Assembly: GCA_946902985.2 (NCBI GenBank) | Contig: OX336388.2 | Coordinates: 227,810,467-227,874,466 of the forward strand | Source: Meconema thalassinum | Taxonomy: Eukaryota > Arthropoda > Insecta > Orthoptera > Tettigoniidae | DNA length: 64,000 bases | Direction of reading: 5' to 3' | Shown: positions 51,926 to 63,925 of the stretch, in pieces | Position numbering within the stretch: the first letter of the stretch is position 1 | How the letters are laid out: each line of letters begins with the position of its first letter | Notes under the pieces: generated by a model | Told to the model about the DNA's origin: nothing | The model's input: only the letters and a program-made list of their open reading frames with translations | Databases searched by the model: none | Program-made: the position numbers and the translations under genes

Positions 51926-53342
51926 ACAAGAAGTTCCGTTAAGAACTATACAGCCTACTTTTCATGCCTATGATTATTCTACAGAATATGAACCTATCTA
52001 GAATAATGACGAATTTAAGTTGGTAATATCGAAATATCTAATTAGTTCAAAATATACCTGGTATAATGTAGCCTAATAGAGCACTACAGTTGGCAGCCCT
52101 GGTGACTGAATATATTCTTAGTTCCATCTCTTAAGGTACAGAATACAACATTTGGTTGAAGTCCAATGGACGTTACTTGCAGTTAGACTCTGGATCTATC
52201 AGCACGCGTAAAAGCATGTTGCCAACAATACCATGCGTGTGCTGGTCAGAAATAATCTGAAATATTATGATATCTTGTTGTGCCAATTTTGGATGAAATC
52301 CATTTGTTAGTATAGAAGTTACATGTATTTTAAAATTGGACATATCAGCAGGCATAGAATCATGTTGTCAGCACTGCCTTGTATTAATTACTCCAAATTA
52401 ATCTAGAATGTCAGGTGCTATACGTGTGCAAAGTATAGAGCTGTTGGCTTGCATACTTTCTGATATATTGATATTAGGGTAAAAAATATAGACAGCATTT
52501 ATTAACAGTTGGCAGTCCTGATTGCACTGAAGAATACTTATAGTCATATCTGATATGTTACACATAGCACATGCGAAATGTGGATGAAATCCTACTGATA
52601 GTATAGAAGTTACATGTATTTAAAAATTGGCCTTATCAGCAGGCTTAGAATCATGTTGGTAGAACTGACGTATATAAGTTACTCCAAAATTAATCAAACA
52701 TGTCAGGTACTATACGTGTGCATAGTTTAAAGCTGTCGGCTTGCACACATTCTGATATATTGGTATTTGGATAAAAAAAATAGAGAGAGCAATTATTAAC
52801 AGTTAGCAGCCCTGGTGGCTCTTAAGAATACGCTCAGTCATATCTGTTTATGTACAGATATTACATACAAAATTTGGTTGAAATCCAATTGATAGTGTAG
52901 AAGTTATATGCATTTAAAGATTGGACTTATCAGAAGGCTTAACATTATTTTGGCAACACTGTCATGGTTGGCCTCCTGGAAATTAAACTGAAATAGTATT
53001 ATCTACATGTGTGCCAATTTTGGAATAGCTCCTATGCATACCTTGCAGGATATCCAACATGGAGCTCAAATTTCTAGTGCGTTTTTTCAGCAGTTGGTAG
53101 CACTGACATCATTTTCAAATATGGACGTGAGCTATTCCGGTGCACATCTTTACTCATACTAAATTTGGTTTTGATTGCTGCAGCCGTTTATGAGTTGATA
53201 GGGGGACACACACACACAGCCAGACAGACAGACAGACAGACAGACAGAAGGACAGACAGACAGACAGACAGACAGACACACACTTGCCCGATCTCATAAG
53301 ACTACTTTTTCCTCATTTTTGCAAAATGTGAAAAGTAGGCTA
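51926..53342 (-). mobile_element. RC-A in the left terminal repeat
   Basis: A reverse RC-A of 1417 bp from ACAAGAAGTTCCGTTAAGAA to AAAGTAGGCTA. Joining GATATGA and AAAATCTACTTG gives the exact complement of the right terminal repeat (CAAGTAGATTTT plus TCATATC). Its microsatellite is (CAGA)n. Confidence 0.93.
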
Positions 53343-53600
53343 AAAATCTACTTGTGCAGGAATGTAGCCACGTCAGGGGGTCACACAGTGGGGGGATATG
53401 CACAATCCAGGAAATTATAACAATATCACTTTCAGCGCAAAGTTACCTTTTTTAAATGGAACATACATGTTTTTTCTAGCAAAATCATAAGAAAACATAC
53501 AATTATTGATAACAGAATTGGTTTCACTTCTCTAAACCTCGTACTTTCTGAACTAACTTAAGTTGTAGAGGACGGTAAAGGAGACTCTGTTTGGTGCGGT

Positions 53601-54390
53601 ATCATTGGAAACCGTATTGTAGGTCCCTATTTTTTTTTTTTATCAGGGAACACTAAACTGACAGCGATATGCATCATTTTTTCAAGACGCGTTACCCCTT
53701 CTCATGGAGGACGTGGGATTGGAAACTCGTGTATCAATGTGGTTCCAGCACAGTGCTTCTGAACCCGTAGAAGTCTGCGGACCACTCAGCCTAAAATTGA
53801 ATCATGTACGGATCACCCCCTCCCCCCAATACACCTTATCAGTTGTAACCGTTCCTCAATAACACTTATTTTACAGATATTTCAATTTAAACCTTGATAG
53901 TCATCGCCGCGAATACATTCGGACGATTCTAGTTCTAGGCATATCACTTCAGAAATCCCCATTTATTGGCCACTTTTTTATACGTGTTGGTGGACCCTCT
54001 TCACCCGCAGACCACTCCCGAGGCACTCGCGGACCACCGGTTAAGAACCACTGTTCCAGCATGATGGGTGCCCCGCACATTTCGCACGTGTTGCCAGAGA
54101 TGTAATGGATGCGAAGTTTCCAAATTGGTGGATAGGACGTGGTGGTCCTGTGGGATGGCCAGCACGGTCCCCCGATTTGACGCCATTAGACTACTTTCTC
54201 TGGGGCGCATTGAAAGATAGAGTCTATCAGGAAGTCCCAACGACAATGGCGAATATGCAGCAGCGTATTACTGCGGCGTGTGCGGAAATATCTGTGGAAA
54301 CACTGCGATCATTACAACGCTCTCTTGTTCACCGTCTAGAGAAGTGCATTGATGCAAACGGTGGTCAGATTGAACATCTGCTGAAGTGAC
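53601..54390 (+). pseudogene. DD41D mariner-like transposase, C-terminal part
   Basis: After removal of the hAT MITE the frame reads SVWCGIIGNRIVGPY, a T-run frameshift, an in-frame TGA, QRYASFFQDALPLLMEDVGL, ETRVSMWFQHDGCPAHFAR, then FPNWWIGRGGPVGWPARSPD and LTPLDYFLWGALKDRVYQEV, ending IEHLLK at TGA 54387-54389. HDG and PLD supply the second and third acidic residues, with 41 residues between them as in rosa-like DD41D transposases. The first catalytic residue and DNA-binding domain are missing, so the element was already defective or is deeply decayed. Confidence 0.87.
53751..54053. mobile_element. hAT MITE, 303 bp, in the transposase
   Basis: Tips CAGTGCTTCTGAACCCG and, in reverse, CAGTGGTTCTTAACCGGTGG with the 8-bp duplication TTCCAGCA (53743-53750 and 54054-54061). 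Its removal restores the codons W-F-Q-H-D-G. CAGTGGTTCTTAACC is a classic hAT tip. Confidence 0.93.
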
Positions 54391-54552
54391 ACAGTTTCAT
54401 TAGTTCAGATGTTACTGCTTGCTTGTGAATGCCTTTTTCTTGCTGGATGTAATTTAAAGACATGGTGTTTCTTTAAGCTATAGGCCACAAGTTTGTTTAG
54501 GAAATCGGTAATTGTACCTTTTGTACTATGTGTACAGTTCTACACTTGTGTG

Positions 54553-54680
54553 AAACTTGACAAACAGTGTCTCCATTGCCATCCTCTACAACGTTAGTTA
54601 TTTCAGAAGTTACGAGGTTTAGAGATGTGAAACCAATTCTATTATCAATAATTGTATGTTTACTCTTGATTTTGCTAGAA
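54553..54680. repeat. Right terminal repeat, inner block
   Basis: Reverse complement of 53473-53605: AATTGGTTTCAC(T/A)TCTCTA, TCTAGCAAAATCA and TACAATTATTGATAA shared. Confidence 0.88.
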
Positions 54681-57600
54681 ACAAGTAGTTCCGTGAAGAA
54701 TTATACAGCCTATTTTCATATATCCTGCTAATGTTAATTGCCTCTATCAACATACAACATTTCAGTTTAATTGCTGTAACAGATTCGTAGATATTGAGAA
54801 CCGTCAAAATATTTCAGATGGTCGCTAGGTTGGATTTTTAATTTTGTACTATTACATTAAGATTATTGTGTACGTGTGGTATTCAAACTTCAATCACATG
54901 ATTAGAACACAAGAAGTAAAAACGAGATTTTAAAACAAGATGTTCAGTAAAGAACATATAGCCTACTTTCTCCTAAATGCATGGGTACTGTTATAACTCT
55001 TTGGCCTTTTCAAGGAGTATAATTGAATGTTGGTTGTAGTAGCTTGTTGAAATACAACGTGCTATAGGGATATTAAACATGAATATGAGGTGCCCTTTGC
55101 TAGTGCTACCTCTGTAAAGAAAATCATTCAATTCGATTTCACCGTGTTTGAATTGATCTGGGGAATGGATTTGCACACATACATGGCCGCTATTTGCAAA
55201 CTATTGGGCTGATGACCTTGTAGTCAGTCATAAGATGCTTTCCACAAAAAGGCATGTTGTTGCAAAATCCGGTAGAGATCAAATTATTAGGATGGTCGAA
55301 ATTTGATTTAAGCTTTTAACATTTGGGTGGCCGTCATTCCGTTTCAGTCAAGATGGCGGCGATATAAAACATGACACTGAGGTGCCTTTTGCTAGTGCTA
55401 CTTTTGTACCAAATTACGTTCAATTCGGTTTCACCGTGTTTGAATTGATAGGGGGAATCGATTTGCACACATAATTGGCCACCATCTGCAAACTATTGGG
55501 CTGATGATCTAGCAGTTTGGACAGAATATGCTTCCCACATAAAGATTTGTTGTTGCAAAATTTGGTAGAGACTAGATTATTAGGTTGGTCGTAATTACAT
55601 TTTAGCCTTTAACATTTGGGTGGCCGCGATTACGTTTCCGTCAAGATGGCGGTGATATAAAACATGACACTGAGGTGGCCTTTTCTAGTGCTACCTCTGT
55701 ACCAAATTTCGTTCCATTCGGTTTCACCGTGTTCGAATTAATAGGTGGAATCGATTTTGACACAAAGATAGCCGCCATCCGCAAAATATTAGGCTAATGA
55801 CCTATTAGTTTGGTCAAAGGATGCTCCCTCCATAATGGTATGTTGATGCACAATTTGGTAGAGATCGGATGATTAGGTTAATCGTAATTTGATTTAAGCT
55901 TTGAATATTTGTGTGGCCGCCATTACGTTTCCATCAAGATGGCGGCGATATAAAACATGACACTGAGGTGCCCTTTGCTAGTGCTACCTCTGTACCAAAT
56001 TTCATTCCATTCGGTTTCACCGTGTTCGAATTAATAGGGGTAATCGATTTTGACACAAAGATGGCCGCCATCCGGAAGCTATTAGGCTAATCACCTATTA
56101 GATTTGTCAAAGGATGCTTCCTCCATAAAGGTATGTTGTTGCAAAATTTGGTAGAGATCGGATGATTAGGTTAGTCGTAATTTGATTTACGCTTTGAACA
56201 TTTGTGTGGCCGCCATTACCTTTCCGTCAAGATGGCGGTGATATAAAACTAGACACTGAGGTGCCCTTTGCTAGTGCTACCTCTGTACCAAATTTCATTC
56301 CATTCGGTTTCACCGTGTTCGAATTAATAGGGGTAATCGATTTTGACACAAAGACGGCCGCCATCCGCAAACTATTAGGCTAATGACCTATTATATTTGT
56401 CAAAGGATGTTCTATTCATAAAGGTATGTTGTTGCAAAATTTGGTAGAGATCGAATGATTAGGTTAGTCGTAATTTGATTTAAGCTTTGAACATTTGGGT
56501 GGCCGCCATTAGGTTTCCGTCAAGATGGCGGCGATATAAAACATGACACTGGGGTGCCCTTTGCTAGTGCTACCTCTGTACCAAATTTCATTCCATTCGG
56601 TTTCACCGTGTTCGAATTAATAGGAGTAATCGATTTTGACATAAAGATGGCCGTCATCCGCAAACTATTAGGCTAATGACTGATTATATTTGTCAAAGGA
56701 TGCTCCCTCCATAAATGTATGTTGTTGCAAAATTTGGTAGAGATCGGATGATTAGGTTAGTCGTAATTTGATTTAAGCTTTGAACATTTGTGTGGCCGCC
56801 ATTACGTTTCCGTCAAGATGGCGGCGATATAAAACATGACACTGAGGTGTCCTTTGCTAGTGCTACCTTTGTATCAAATTTCGATCAATTTGCGCTCACC
56901 GTGTTCGAATTGATAGGGGGGGGGGGGACATACATTCAGAGTACACAGACTCACACACACACACACACACACAGACTCACACACACACACAGACAGACAC
57001 ACTTTATTTCGCCCTGTAGTGATCTCATAAGTCTACTTTCATTTTTTGCAAAAATCGAAAGTAGGCTAATTACGCACAGTAGCCAGCTTGTGATTATGCA
57101 AACAATTGAAATAAATTAGATGCCAGTGGATCAACATTTGTATAAGCATTTAACGTGCAACCTTTCACGGCACTCGGATAGTTAATTCGCGAGAAACGTC
57201 CATTTAAATATTTATATTTCGCGTCGCCGCCATGTTGGATTTGAGCTCACCAGGTTACTGAAAGTCCTTTAGGTAAACATATGTTCATAGTCTCTATGAA
57301 CATAAAAAAATCAGTTTGGTTGCTGTAAAAGATTCATAGATATTGAGAACTGTCTAAATATTTCGGAAGCTCGCCATTTAGGATTGTTATATGTATAGGC
57401 CATAGAGTTATGCACCATTCAAGGACAATTATTGCCTAGGTTCATTATTCAAACTTACACCTCGATCGCATGATTACGACACAAGAATAAAAACTTAATT
57501 TATAATTTCGCACAGCCGCCATCTTGAGGTTATGTAAACAATTGAATTAAGTTAGATGACAGTGCATTACAATCTGCAAAATCATTTACTGTACCTCATT

Positions 57601-58235
57601 TCACTGCGCTCAGAGAGTTAAATCACGAGAAAGGTCTATTAAAACATTTCAAATTCGCTTGGTCGCCATGTTCGTTTTGTACATTACAGGTTTATGAAAT
57701 ATACATATGTAAACTTGTATCAGTACCCTTTATCACCGTACAAAATTGCAGGGTGATATCTGTAATAGTTTCGGAGATATAAAAAGTCATTGAAATATTT
57801 CGCACAGCCGCCATTTTGAGGTTATGTAAACAATTGAACTAAATTAGACTCCAGTGCATTACAATGTGTATAAACATTTGCTGTACCAAGTTTCATTACG
57901 TTTGGATAGTTAAATCGCGAGAAAAGTCTATTTAAAAGTCTCAACTTCGCTTGACCGCCATGTCGGTTTTGTAGTAACCAGGTTTTTGAAAGTCTCATTG
58001 GTGAACTTCTAGTAGTGCCCTTTATCACCGTACACAATTTCAGGGCGATATCGGTAATAGCTTCGGAGATATTGAATGCTAGTGAAATATTTCGCTCAGC
58101 CGCCATGTTGGATTGGTGAGACGTAACAAAATTTGAAGGGCACGGTCGAGGTCGCCGGGAATAGTGCTATGAACTTACCGAGTTTCATTGAAATCGCTCC
58201 AGCCGTTTAGATTTTATTAAGGGGACACACTCACA

Positions 58236-58272
<37 letters not shown>

Positions 58273-58320
58273 CAAAAGGTGATCTCATAAGCCTATTTTT
58301 TCAAAATTGAAAATAGGCTA
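54681..58320 (-). mobile_element. RC-B in the right terminal repeat, carrying RC-C
   Basis: A reverse RC-B from ACAAGTAGTTCCGTGAAGAA to AAAATAGGCTA, interrupted by RC-C at 54935-57068. Its own sequence is 1506 bp. Joining GCTAGAA and AAAACATGTA restores the terminal repeat block exactly (six A residues as in the left arm). Confidence 0.92.
54935..57068 (-). mobile_element. RC-C element, longest copy
   Basis: A reverse RC-C of 2134 bp from ACAAGATGTTCAGTAAAGAA to GAAAGTAGGCTA. The body has AAGATGGCGG landmarks at 55353, 55646, 55939, 56232, 56524 and 56818, a 292-294 bp period with weaker GGCCGCCAT landmarks half-way, so the monomer is about 146 bp. Microsatellite (CA)n at 56953-57000 and a G run near 56925. 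Joining GATTTTAAA and ATTACGCACAG restores the RC-B body (GATTTTAAAATTTCGCACAG elsewhere). Confidence 0.93.
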
Positions 58321-58453
58321 AAAACATGTATTTTCCATTTAAAAAAAAGGTAACTATGCGTTGTAAATGATATTGTTATAATTTCCAGGATTGTGCATAT
58401 CCTCCCATTGTGTGACCCCCTGACGTGGCTACATTCCTGCGCAAGTAGATTTT
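58321..58453. repeat. Right terminal repeat, middle block
   Basis: Reverse complement of 53343-53472: AATGTAGCCACGTCAGGGGG, ATATGCACAATCC and GGAAATTATAACAATATCA shared. Confidence 0.9.
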
Positions 58454-58559
58454 TAGCCTATTTTCAATTTTGAAACAAGATGTTCAGCAAAGAACATATA
58501 GCCTACTTTCTCCTAAATGTATGGGTATATTTATGACTCTTTGTCCTCATCCCTAACAC

Positions 58560-59745
58560 AATCACCTCTACCACCATGTAAGCTTATTTTTTGTTTTCTT
58601 TTATATTGATAATTAGCCAGTAAGTGTCAAAATCAATATTGTATACTTTATGATGATTGAATAACAAAACTACTAACTTATTGTAATGCATTCACGTCCG
58701 TTAATCTCTATATTAAGTCAGCCTGCAAAGTTAAGAATCTTCCGTTTTGGGTATCTTCCCCTTTAAAAATCCGCGCCGATCACAGTAGGTTGGTGCTGCG
58801 ACCAATCAGTGAATTAATCTTTATGTCGTACGCCTATGCACTGCCATCGTAATGTACTACGATGGCAGTGGCCTAAGGGTGTTGAATGAGTAGACAGTTT
58901 AAAGTAGCCAAGAGGGAGGCGATCCAGCTGGCAGTGTCTAAAGGTAATCGGAGCGCGATCGTGGCTAATAGTCGAACTACCAGTATTACAAAATTGCCAT
59001 ACTTCAGAAGGCCAGGTATTTACAAAGCGGTAAGTTTGGAACAATATTACCCACATAACCCACAAGAGGACAGCACCGTACAGAGGCATTAAGAAGGCTG
59101 TGGTTAATGACAACGTGTATCTAGTTCTTCTATTCTCCTTTTCCTAATGTCTTCTGTTTATGTGCGATGCTGGGGCTGTGATTTTATTAATAAACGAGTG
59201 TATACATTAGCCTCTCCTTTGAGCTAAATGACATCTTATTCAGCATCTGTGGAAAGAGCTCGTGCACATCATTTGTAAAAGAATTCAAGAAAAACAAAGG
59301 TTAACTGTAGCCGTACTCGATCCCAGCCAACTGCGTGACAGACTAACACGCTAGCCCTGAGCTAATCCTATCCTTAACATCATGGTGTTCTTAACTGACA
59401 TATTAGATACAACCTATTGGCAAATAATGACTGTAAATAAACGATTTATTTACAGCAGTACATCTTCATTAAAGATAATTTCATACAAAGTTTATATTAT
59501 TGTATCAGTAGGGTATATCACATACAACATACTAAAACTATTGAAATATAAGACAGGCACATGAGGACAGCTACCATCTTGTCGTGTGACACAGACAGCT
59601 CAGCTCTTTTAAGCCACTCATACAGTATAATATTATAATATTAAATTATAATAAATAACGGATCACGACCTTCAGGATAGCTTAAACCACCCTAGGCTCG
59701 ATAATCGGAATTGGTGGGTCTTAAGCTATTGATTAAAATGGTTGA
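58560..59745. other. Foreign or unique interior of RC-C
   Basis: About 1.2 kb with no RC-C periodicity. It includes an inverted CTGCCATCGTA/TACGATGGCAG pair near 58842-58868 and a 68-codon frame at 58886-59092 (MSRQFKVAKREAIQLAVSKG) with no recognised domain. A tRNA-like relic is at 59300-59372. It may be captured sequence or an insertion. Confidence 0.5.
59300..59372 (-). mobile_element. tRNA-like SINE relic
   Basis: In reverse: GGATTAGCTCAGGGCTAGCG (A-box-like), GTGTTAGTCTGTCACGCAGT, then GGGATCGAGTACGG (B-box-like). No tail seen. Confidence 0.5.
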
Positions 59746-61752
59746 ATAATTCACACGGCCGCCATCCTGAAATGGCACGGCCGATGACCTTGAATGTTGG
59801 GCGAAAGACGCGTCCTATATAAAGGTATGTTGTCACCAAATTTGGTAGAGATCGGATGATTAGTTTAGCCGTAATTTGATTTTACGTTTTGAACGTTTGA
59901 GTGGCCACCATTCTGTTTTGGTAAAGATGGCGGCGATATAAAGTATGACACTGAGGTGCCCTTTGCTAGTGCTACCTCTGTACCAAATTTCGTTCAATTC
60001 GGTTTCACCGTGTTCGAATTGATAGGGGGGGACAGACATTCAGAGTAAACACACTCACACACGCACACACAGACTCACACACACACATACACACACACAG
60101 ACAGACACACAATTTTTCGCCCTGTGTTGATCTCATAAGTCTACTTTCATTTTTTGCAAAAATCGAAAGTAGGCTAAAAAATAGGCTTATGAGATCACCT
60201 TTTGTCAGTGTGTGTGTGCGTGTGTGTGTGAGGTGTGTGTGTGTGTGAGTCCCTAATAAATTCTAAACGGCAGGAGCGATTTCAATGAAACTCGGTAAGT
60301 TCGTAGCACTATTCCGGGTGACCTCGACCGTGCCTTTAAAATTTTGTTACGTCTCATCAATCCAACATGGCGGCTGTTCGAAATATTTCACCTGCATTCA
60401 ATATCTCCGAAACTATTCCCGATATCACCCTGGAATTTATTACGGTGATAAAGGGAACTACTAGAAGTTCACCTATGTGACTTTTGAAAAACTGGTAACT
60501 ACAAAACCAACATGGCGGCCAAGCGAATTTGCGACTTTTAAATAGACGTTTCTGTTGATTTAACCAACCAGACGCAATAAAAATTGGTACAGTATATGTT
60601 TATACACATTGTAATGCACCGACATCTAACTTCATTCAATTGTGTACATAACCACAAGATGGCGGCTGTGCAAGGTATTTCACCGGCATTCTATATCTCT
60701 GAAAATTTTAGCGGTATCGCCCTGAAATTTTGTACGGAGATAAAGGGCACTACTGGAAGTTCATCTGTAAGACTTTCAAACTGGTTAACTATAAAACGAA
60801 CATGGCGGCCAGGCGAATTAGAACATTTTAAATAGACCTATCTCGCGATTTAATGTTCCAAACGCAATGAAATCTGGTACAGGAAATGTTTATACACATT
60901 GTAATGCACTGGTATCTAATTTAGTTCAATTGTTTACATAACCTCAAGATGGCGGCTGTGCGAATTTTAAAATTAAGTTTTTATTTCTTGTGTTGTATTC
61001 ATGCGATCGAAGTGAAAGTTTGAATAATGAACCTACGCAATAATTTTCCTTTAATGGTACATGACTCTATGGCCTAAACATTTAACAATCCAACATGGCG
61101 ACCATCGGAAATATTTAGATGGCTCTGGATATCTACGAATCTATTATAGCAATCAAACTGAATTAGTTGATGTTCATAGGGGCTATGAACTTAAGTTCAC
61201 CTATAGGACTTTAAATAACCTGGTGATCACAAATCCAACATGGCGGCGAGGTGAAGTATATAGATTCACATGGACGTTTCTCGCAATTTAACCATCCGAG
61301 TGCAGTGAAACTTGGTACAGTAAATCCTTATACGAATGTTGATCCACTGGCATCTAATTTATTTCAATTGTTTCCATAACCACAAGATGGCAGCTGTGCG
61401 AAATTTTAAAATATCCTTGTTACTTTTTGTGTCCTACTAATGCGATTGAAGTTTGAATGCTACACGTACACAATAATTTTCATGTAACAGTACATAACTC
61501 TAGGACCTACATATATAAAATCCAACATGGCGACCATCCGAAATATTTAGTCGGTTTTCAATATCTACGAATCTATTACAGCAATCAAACTGAAATTTTG
61601 TATGTTGATAGTGGCAGTTAACATAAGTAGGATATATGAAAATAGGCTGTATAGTTCTTCACGGAACTACTTGTTCATATCTTGTTTCATTTCGATAATA
61701 TTTGAGGTCGCAGAGTTAGGTGGGACACCCTGTATTATTTATATTATCTAGT

Positions 61753-61940
61753 CCAGGGGTTCTCAACCTTTTAGACACTGTGACCCCATTTTTAGGCTAA
61801 GTATTTCGGCGACCCCCCAAGTTTTAAAGTTAAAACAATAATACAAAAATTACAATAATTGTTAAGTTTTATTCATAAAAACACTTGTAACTGATATTAG
61901 TAAACATTAACTTTTGTTACTTTAATCCTTGAATAATAAG
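61753..61940 (+). mobile_element. hAT-like terminus, one end
   Basis: CAGGGGTTCTCAACCTTTTA then GACACTGTGACCCCATTTTT is a typical hAT tip and subterminal region. The other end was not found; repeat D begins near 61940. Confidence 0.6.
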
Positions 61941-62180
61941 AGTTTATGTATTTTTAAGAGCGTTAAAATCGTTCAGTATGCCTTCCTTCGGAGGGGAAGT
62001 AAAGCCGGCGGTCCCAAGTCATAGATTTATGGCATATAAAAGATCCTTCCAAAGACTAAGCATGTGTGATGCTAAAATTTCTAGGTTATATTTCGTTGTA
62101 AAACTCTATCAAAAAGCTCCAACGTTCATCACTAGGCATCATTGACATATGGTAGCGAAAGTTGGAACTACTAGAAATTG
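61941..62180 (+). repeat. Repeat D, copy 3
   Basis: TTTTTAAGAGCGTTAAAATC, CAGTATGCCTTCCTTCGGAG, AAAGCCGGCGGTCCCAAGTC and AAAGTTGGAACTACTAG match the other D copies. It directly precedes a LINE fragment, which may hint that D is part of, or a preferred neighbour of, that LINE. Confidence 0.8.
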
Positions 62181-62184
62181 AACG

Positions 62185-62962
62185 GAACATGTAGCTCACC
62201 CTTCAAACAATACCTTTTGAAGACTGCTGCTAAGCTGAGATCACGCAACAACATCATCCAGAAACTATGTGGAACAACATGGGGCTCTAATGCTTCAACT
62301 CTTCGATCTTCTGCAATTAGTCTCGTTCTATCCGCAGCTGAATATTGTGCCCCTGTGTGTTTAAACAGCCCTCACATAGGGAAGATCGATGTTGAAATCA
62401 ACAAGACCATGCGATTGATATCTGGTGCAATTCAATGTACCCCTATTCAATGGCTTCCTGTTCTGAGCTACATTCCTCCACCCCATCTCCGTCCTGGTCA
62501 AACATACCAAAAGATACTTCAAAATCAGGATCTCCCTATTCATGCTGATATACCTGCTGCTTGTCTACGCAGACTTCGCTCAAGGCAGCCGCCTGTGAAG
62601 ACAACTGCAAGACTTATCAATGAGAACTTTGACATAGTCCAGCAGTGGTCTCATGATTGGAAGATTTTGCTCCACAGGAGAGCCGAGACATGCCATCTGT
62701 CACTTCTAAAGTACCTGCCTTTGATCTTCCTCGTCGGATATGGTCGAAATTAAACCGGATCAGGACCAATTCTGGTGTTTGTGCTAACTCTTTGTCAAGT
62801 GGAACAGGTTAGTGTGACTGTGGAGCCGATAGACAAACGGTGAAGGACATCATTCAGGACTGTCCTCTAAGATCCTAAGGTGGCAACATATTGGATTTTC
62901 TCTCAGTGACTCCTGCATCAGTGGACTACATTTGGAATTTAGATATAAAATTATGAAACTAT
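62185..62962 (+). pseudogene. LINE thumb/C-terminal region
   Basis: LLKTAAKLRSRNNIIQKLCG, TTWGSNASTLRSSAISLVLS, AAEYCAPVCLNSPHIGKIDV, INKTMRLISGAIQCTPIQWL, PVLSYIPPPHLR: the stretch after the RT palm in Jockey/CR1-like LINEs. After a frameshift near 62712 it continues FDLPRRIWSKLNRIRTN, CDCGADRQTVKDIIQDCP and VDYIWNLDIKL to the stop, the same Cys/His tail as at 32.6 and 40.9 kb. Stops and the shift show it is dead. RT catalytic motifs are not in the fragment. Confidence 0.85.
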
Positions 62963-63122
62963 CTGTTCTTTCTTTTTTCTTCTTCAATATTTCATTAAGA
63001 TGTATTATGATGTACTGTAAGTGTGTACCATACCATACGATAAATAAATAGCTACAGCCTATGGCGAGTCGAACTTGTCCTCGGACACTCCCGGCACTAT
63101 AAATAAATAAATAAATAAATAG
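62963..63122 (+). repeat. LINE 3' UTR and (AAAT)n tail
   Basis: After the coding tail come GGCGAGTCGAACTTGTCC, TCGGACACTCCCGGCACTA and (AAAT)n at 63100-63120, a likely LINE 3' end with a simple-repeat tail. Confidence 0.6.
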
Positions 63123-63430
63123 ATGGAGTTTGTATCGAGTTTTGGCGCCACATCACTTGACATTATCTTCATCTCTCTCCTTACTCATATCATCTCATCT
63201 CATCTCGAAACCTTTATTGAACAATTGACAGATTACATTCCAGTTTAGGATAGGAGTGTGGTTCTGTGGGTAGTCAATCCGTTCAGTGAGCCAGCCGTAA
63301 CAAAAGCTGTGCTAAGTGCTCGTTTTCATGATGAACTGATAGAGATTTCAAGTTAGCAGTCAGTGAAACTATGTTTGTGCCAACAAATTTTGGATAAGTA
63401 TTATGTTAAAAAGGCCATAGCACCAATAGC
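63123..63430. other. Unassigned
   Basis: No feature recognised apart from a short (CATCT)n-like patch near 63188-63206. Confidence 0.4.
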
Positions 63431-63925
63431 GAATTTTGGAATCCACATAATTTGGGACAAACTAAAAGAGAACGACCTACTGTATTAACATTAGAGAAAG
63501 TCAAAGCCCGCTATATGAAAAGAGTCTTGGGTATCGGGAAGACAGCGCTGTCCAGACTTACTTATGTCTTCACAAAAGAAATTTTCTTCGTACAAGACAT
63601 TAGACTGCAGATGTTACTACCGTGCACGGAGGCCTATGAGAATGCCCTTCAAATACTAAAAGAGAAGCAAAACGCTATCCGGGATGATTTCTTCTGTACT
63701 GACGCCATAATGACTGACGAATGGAAACAGGCAAACTACGAACTACGACACATAATGACACGATACACTACACATGGCTTTCACTACAAGTTCTGCAAAA
63801 ACAAGAGATTCCACCAGCCAACTGAAGAATGTGTGTGTGATCTATGCAGTGAATGCTGTTCACGATATCATGCAAAATATTACCGACAAAGACAAACTTC
63901 AATAACCCAATTGGGATTGGAATAG
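63431..63925 (+). pseudogene. LINE C-terminal region (ELRHIMTR type), open
   Basis: An open frame of about 160 codons: LTLEKVKARYMKRVLGIGKT, ALSRLTYVFTKEIFFVQDIR, MTDEWKQANYELRHIMTRYT, THGFHYKFCKNKRFHQPTEE and CVCDLCSECCSRYHAKYYR. The Cys-rich CVCDLC...C..RYH tail marks the end of a non-LTR retrotransposon polyprotein; the family is the same as the fragment at 49.1 kb. The frame runs in from 63431 without a start, so the ATG at 63452 is not native. The RT domain is missing (5' truncation). Confidence 0.75.

Larger units (their letters stand above)
58475..60176 (-). mobile_element. RC-C inside the RC-B start hairpin
   Basis: Reverse RC-C from ACAAGATGTTCAGCAAAGAA to GAAAGTAGGCTA, 1702 bp. Family body is clear only from about 59750 to 60176 (AAGATGGCGGCGATATAAAG, a (CA)n tract) and in the first 85 bp. 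The middle (58560-59745) is unrelated to the other RC-C copies. Confidence 0.85.
58454..61674 (+). mobile_element. RC-B in the outer right terminal repeat, carrying RC-C
   Basis: A forward RC-B: its first 21 bp (TAGCCTATTTTCAATTTTGA) are followed by RC-C (58475-60176), then AAAAATAGGCTTATGAGATC and the periodic body, ending GTTCTTCACGGAACTACTTGT. Own length about 1519 bp. Joining GATTTT and TCATATC restores the transposon end. Confidence 0.92.
51868..61732 (+). mobile_element. DD41D mariner-like transposon expanded by nested insertions
   Basis: The tips CAGGGTGTCCCACCTAACTC (51868) and its reverse complement (ending 61732) lie beside TA. The long terminal inverted repeats (about 320 bp) are each broken: left = 51868-51925 plus 53343-53605; right = 54553-54680 plus 58321-58453 plus 61675-61732. 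Removing RC-A, a hAT MITE and two RC-B copies (each carrying an RC-C) restores a continuous element of about 1.3 kb with a partial IS630/Tc1-mariner transposase. Confidence 0.9.

Noticed and set aside
57822..58106. Recurrent peptides of the MAAVRNISLAFNISE type inside RC-B copies
   Set aside because: The monomer period (about 146 bp) is not a multiple of three, frames differ between monomers and copies, and none has a conserved long frame. They are non-coding repeats.
58886..59092. Host gene in the RC-C interior
   Set aside because: The 68-codon frame has no recognised domain, and an equally long frame is open on the opposite strand.
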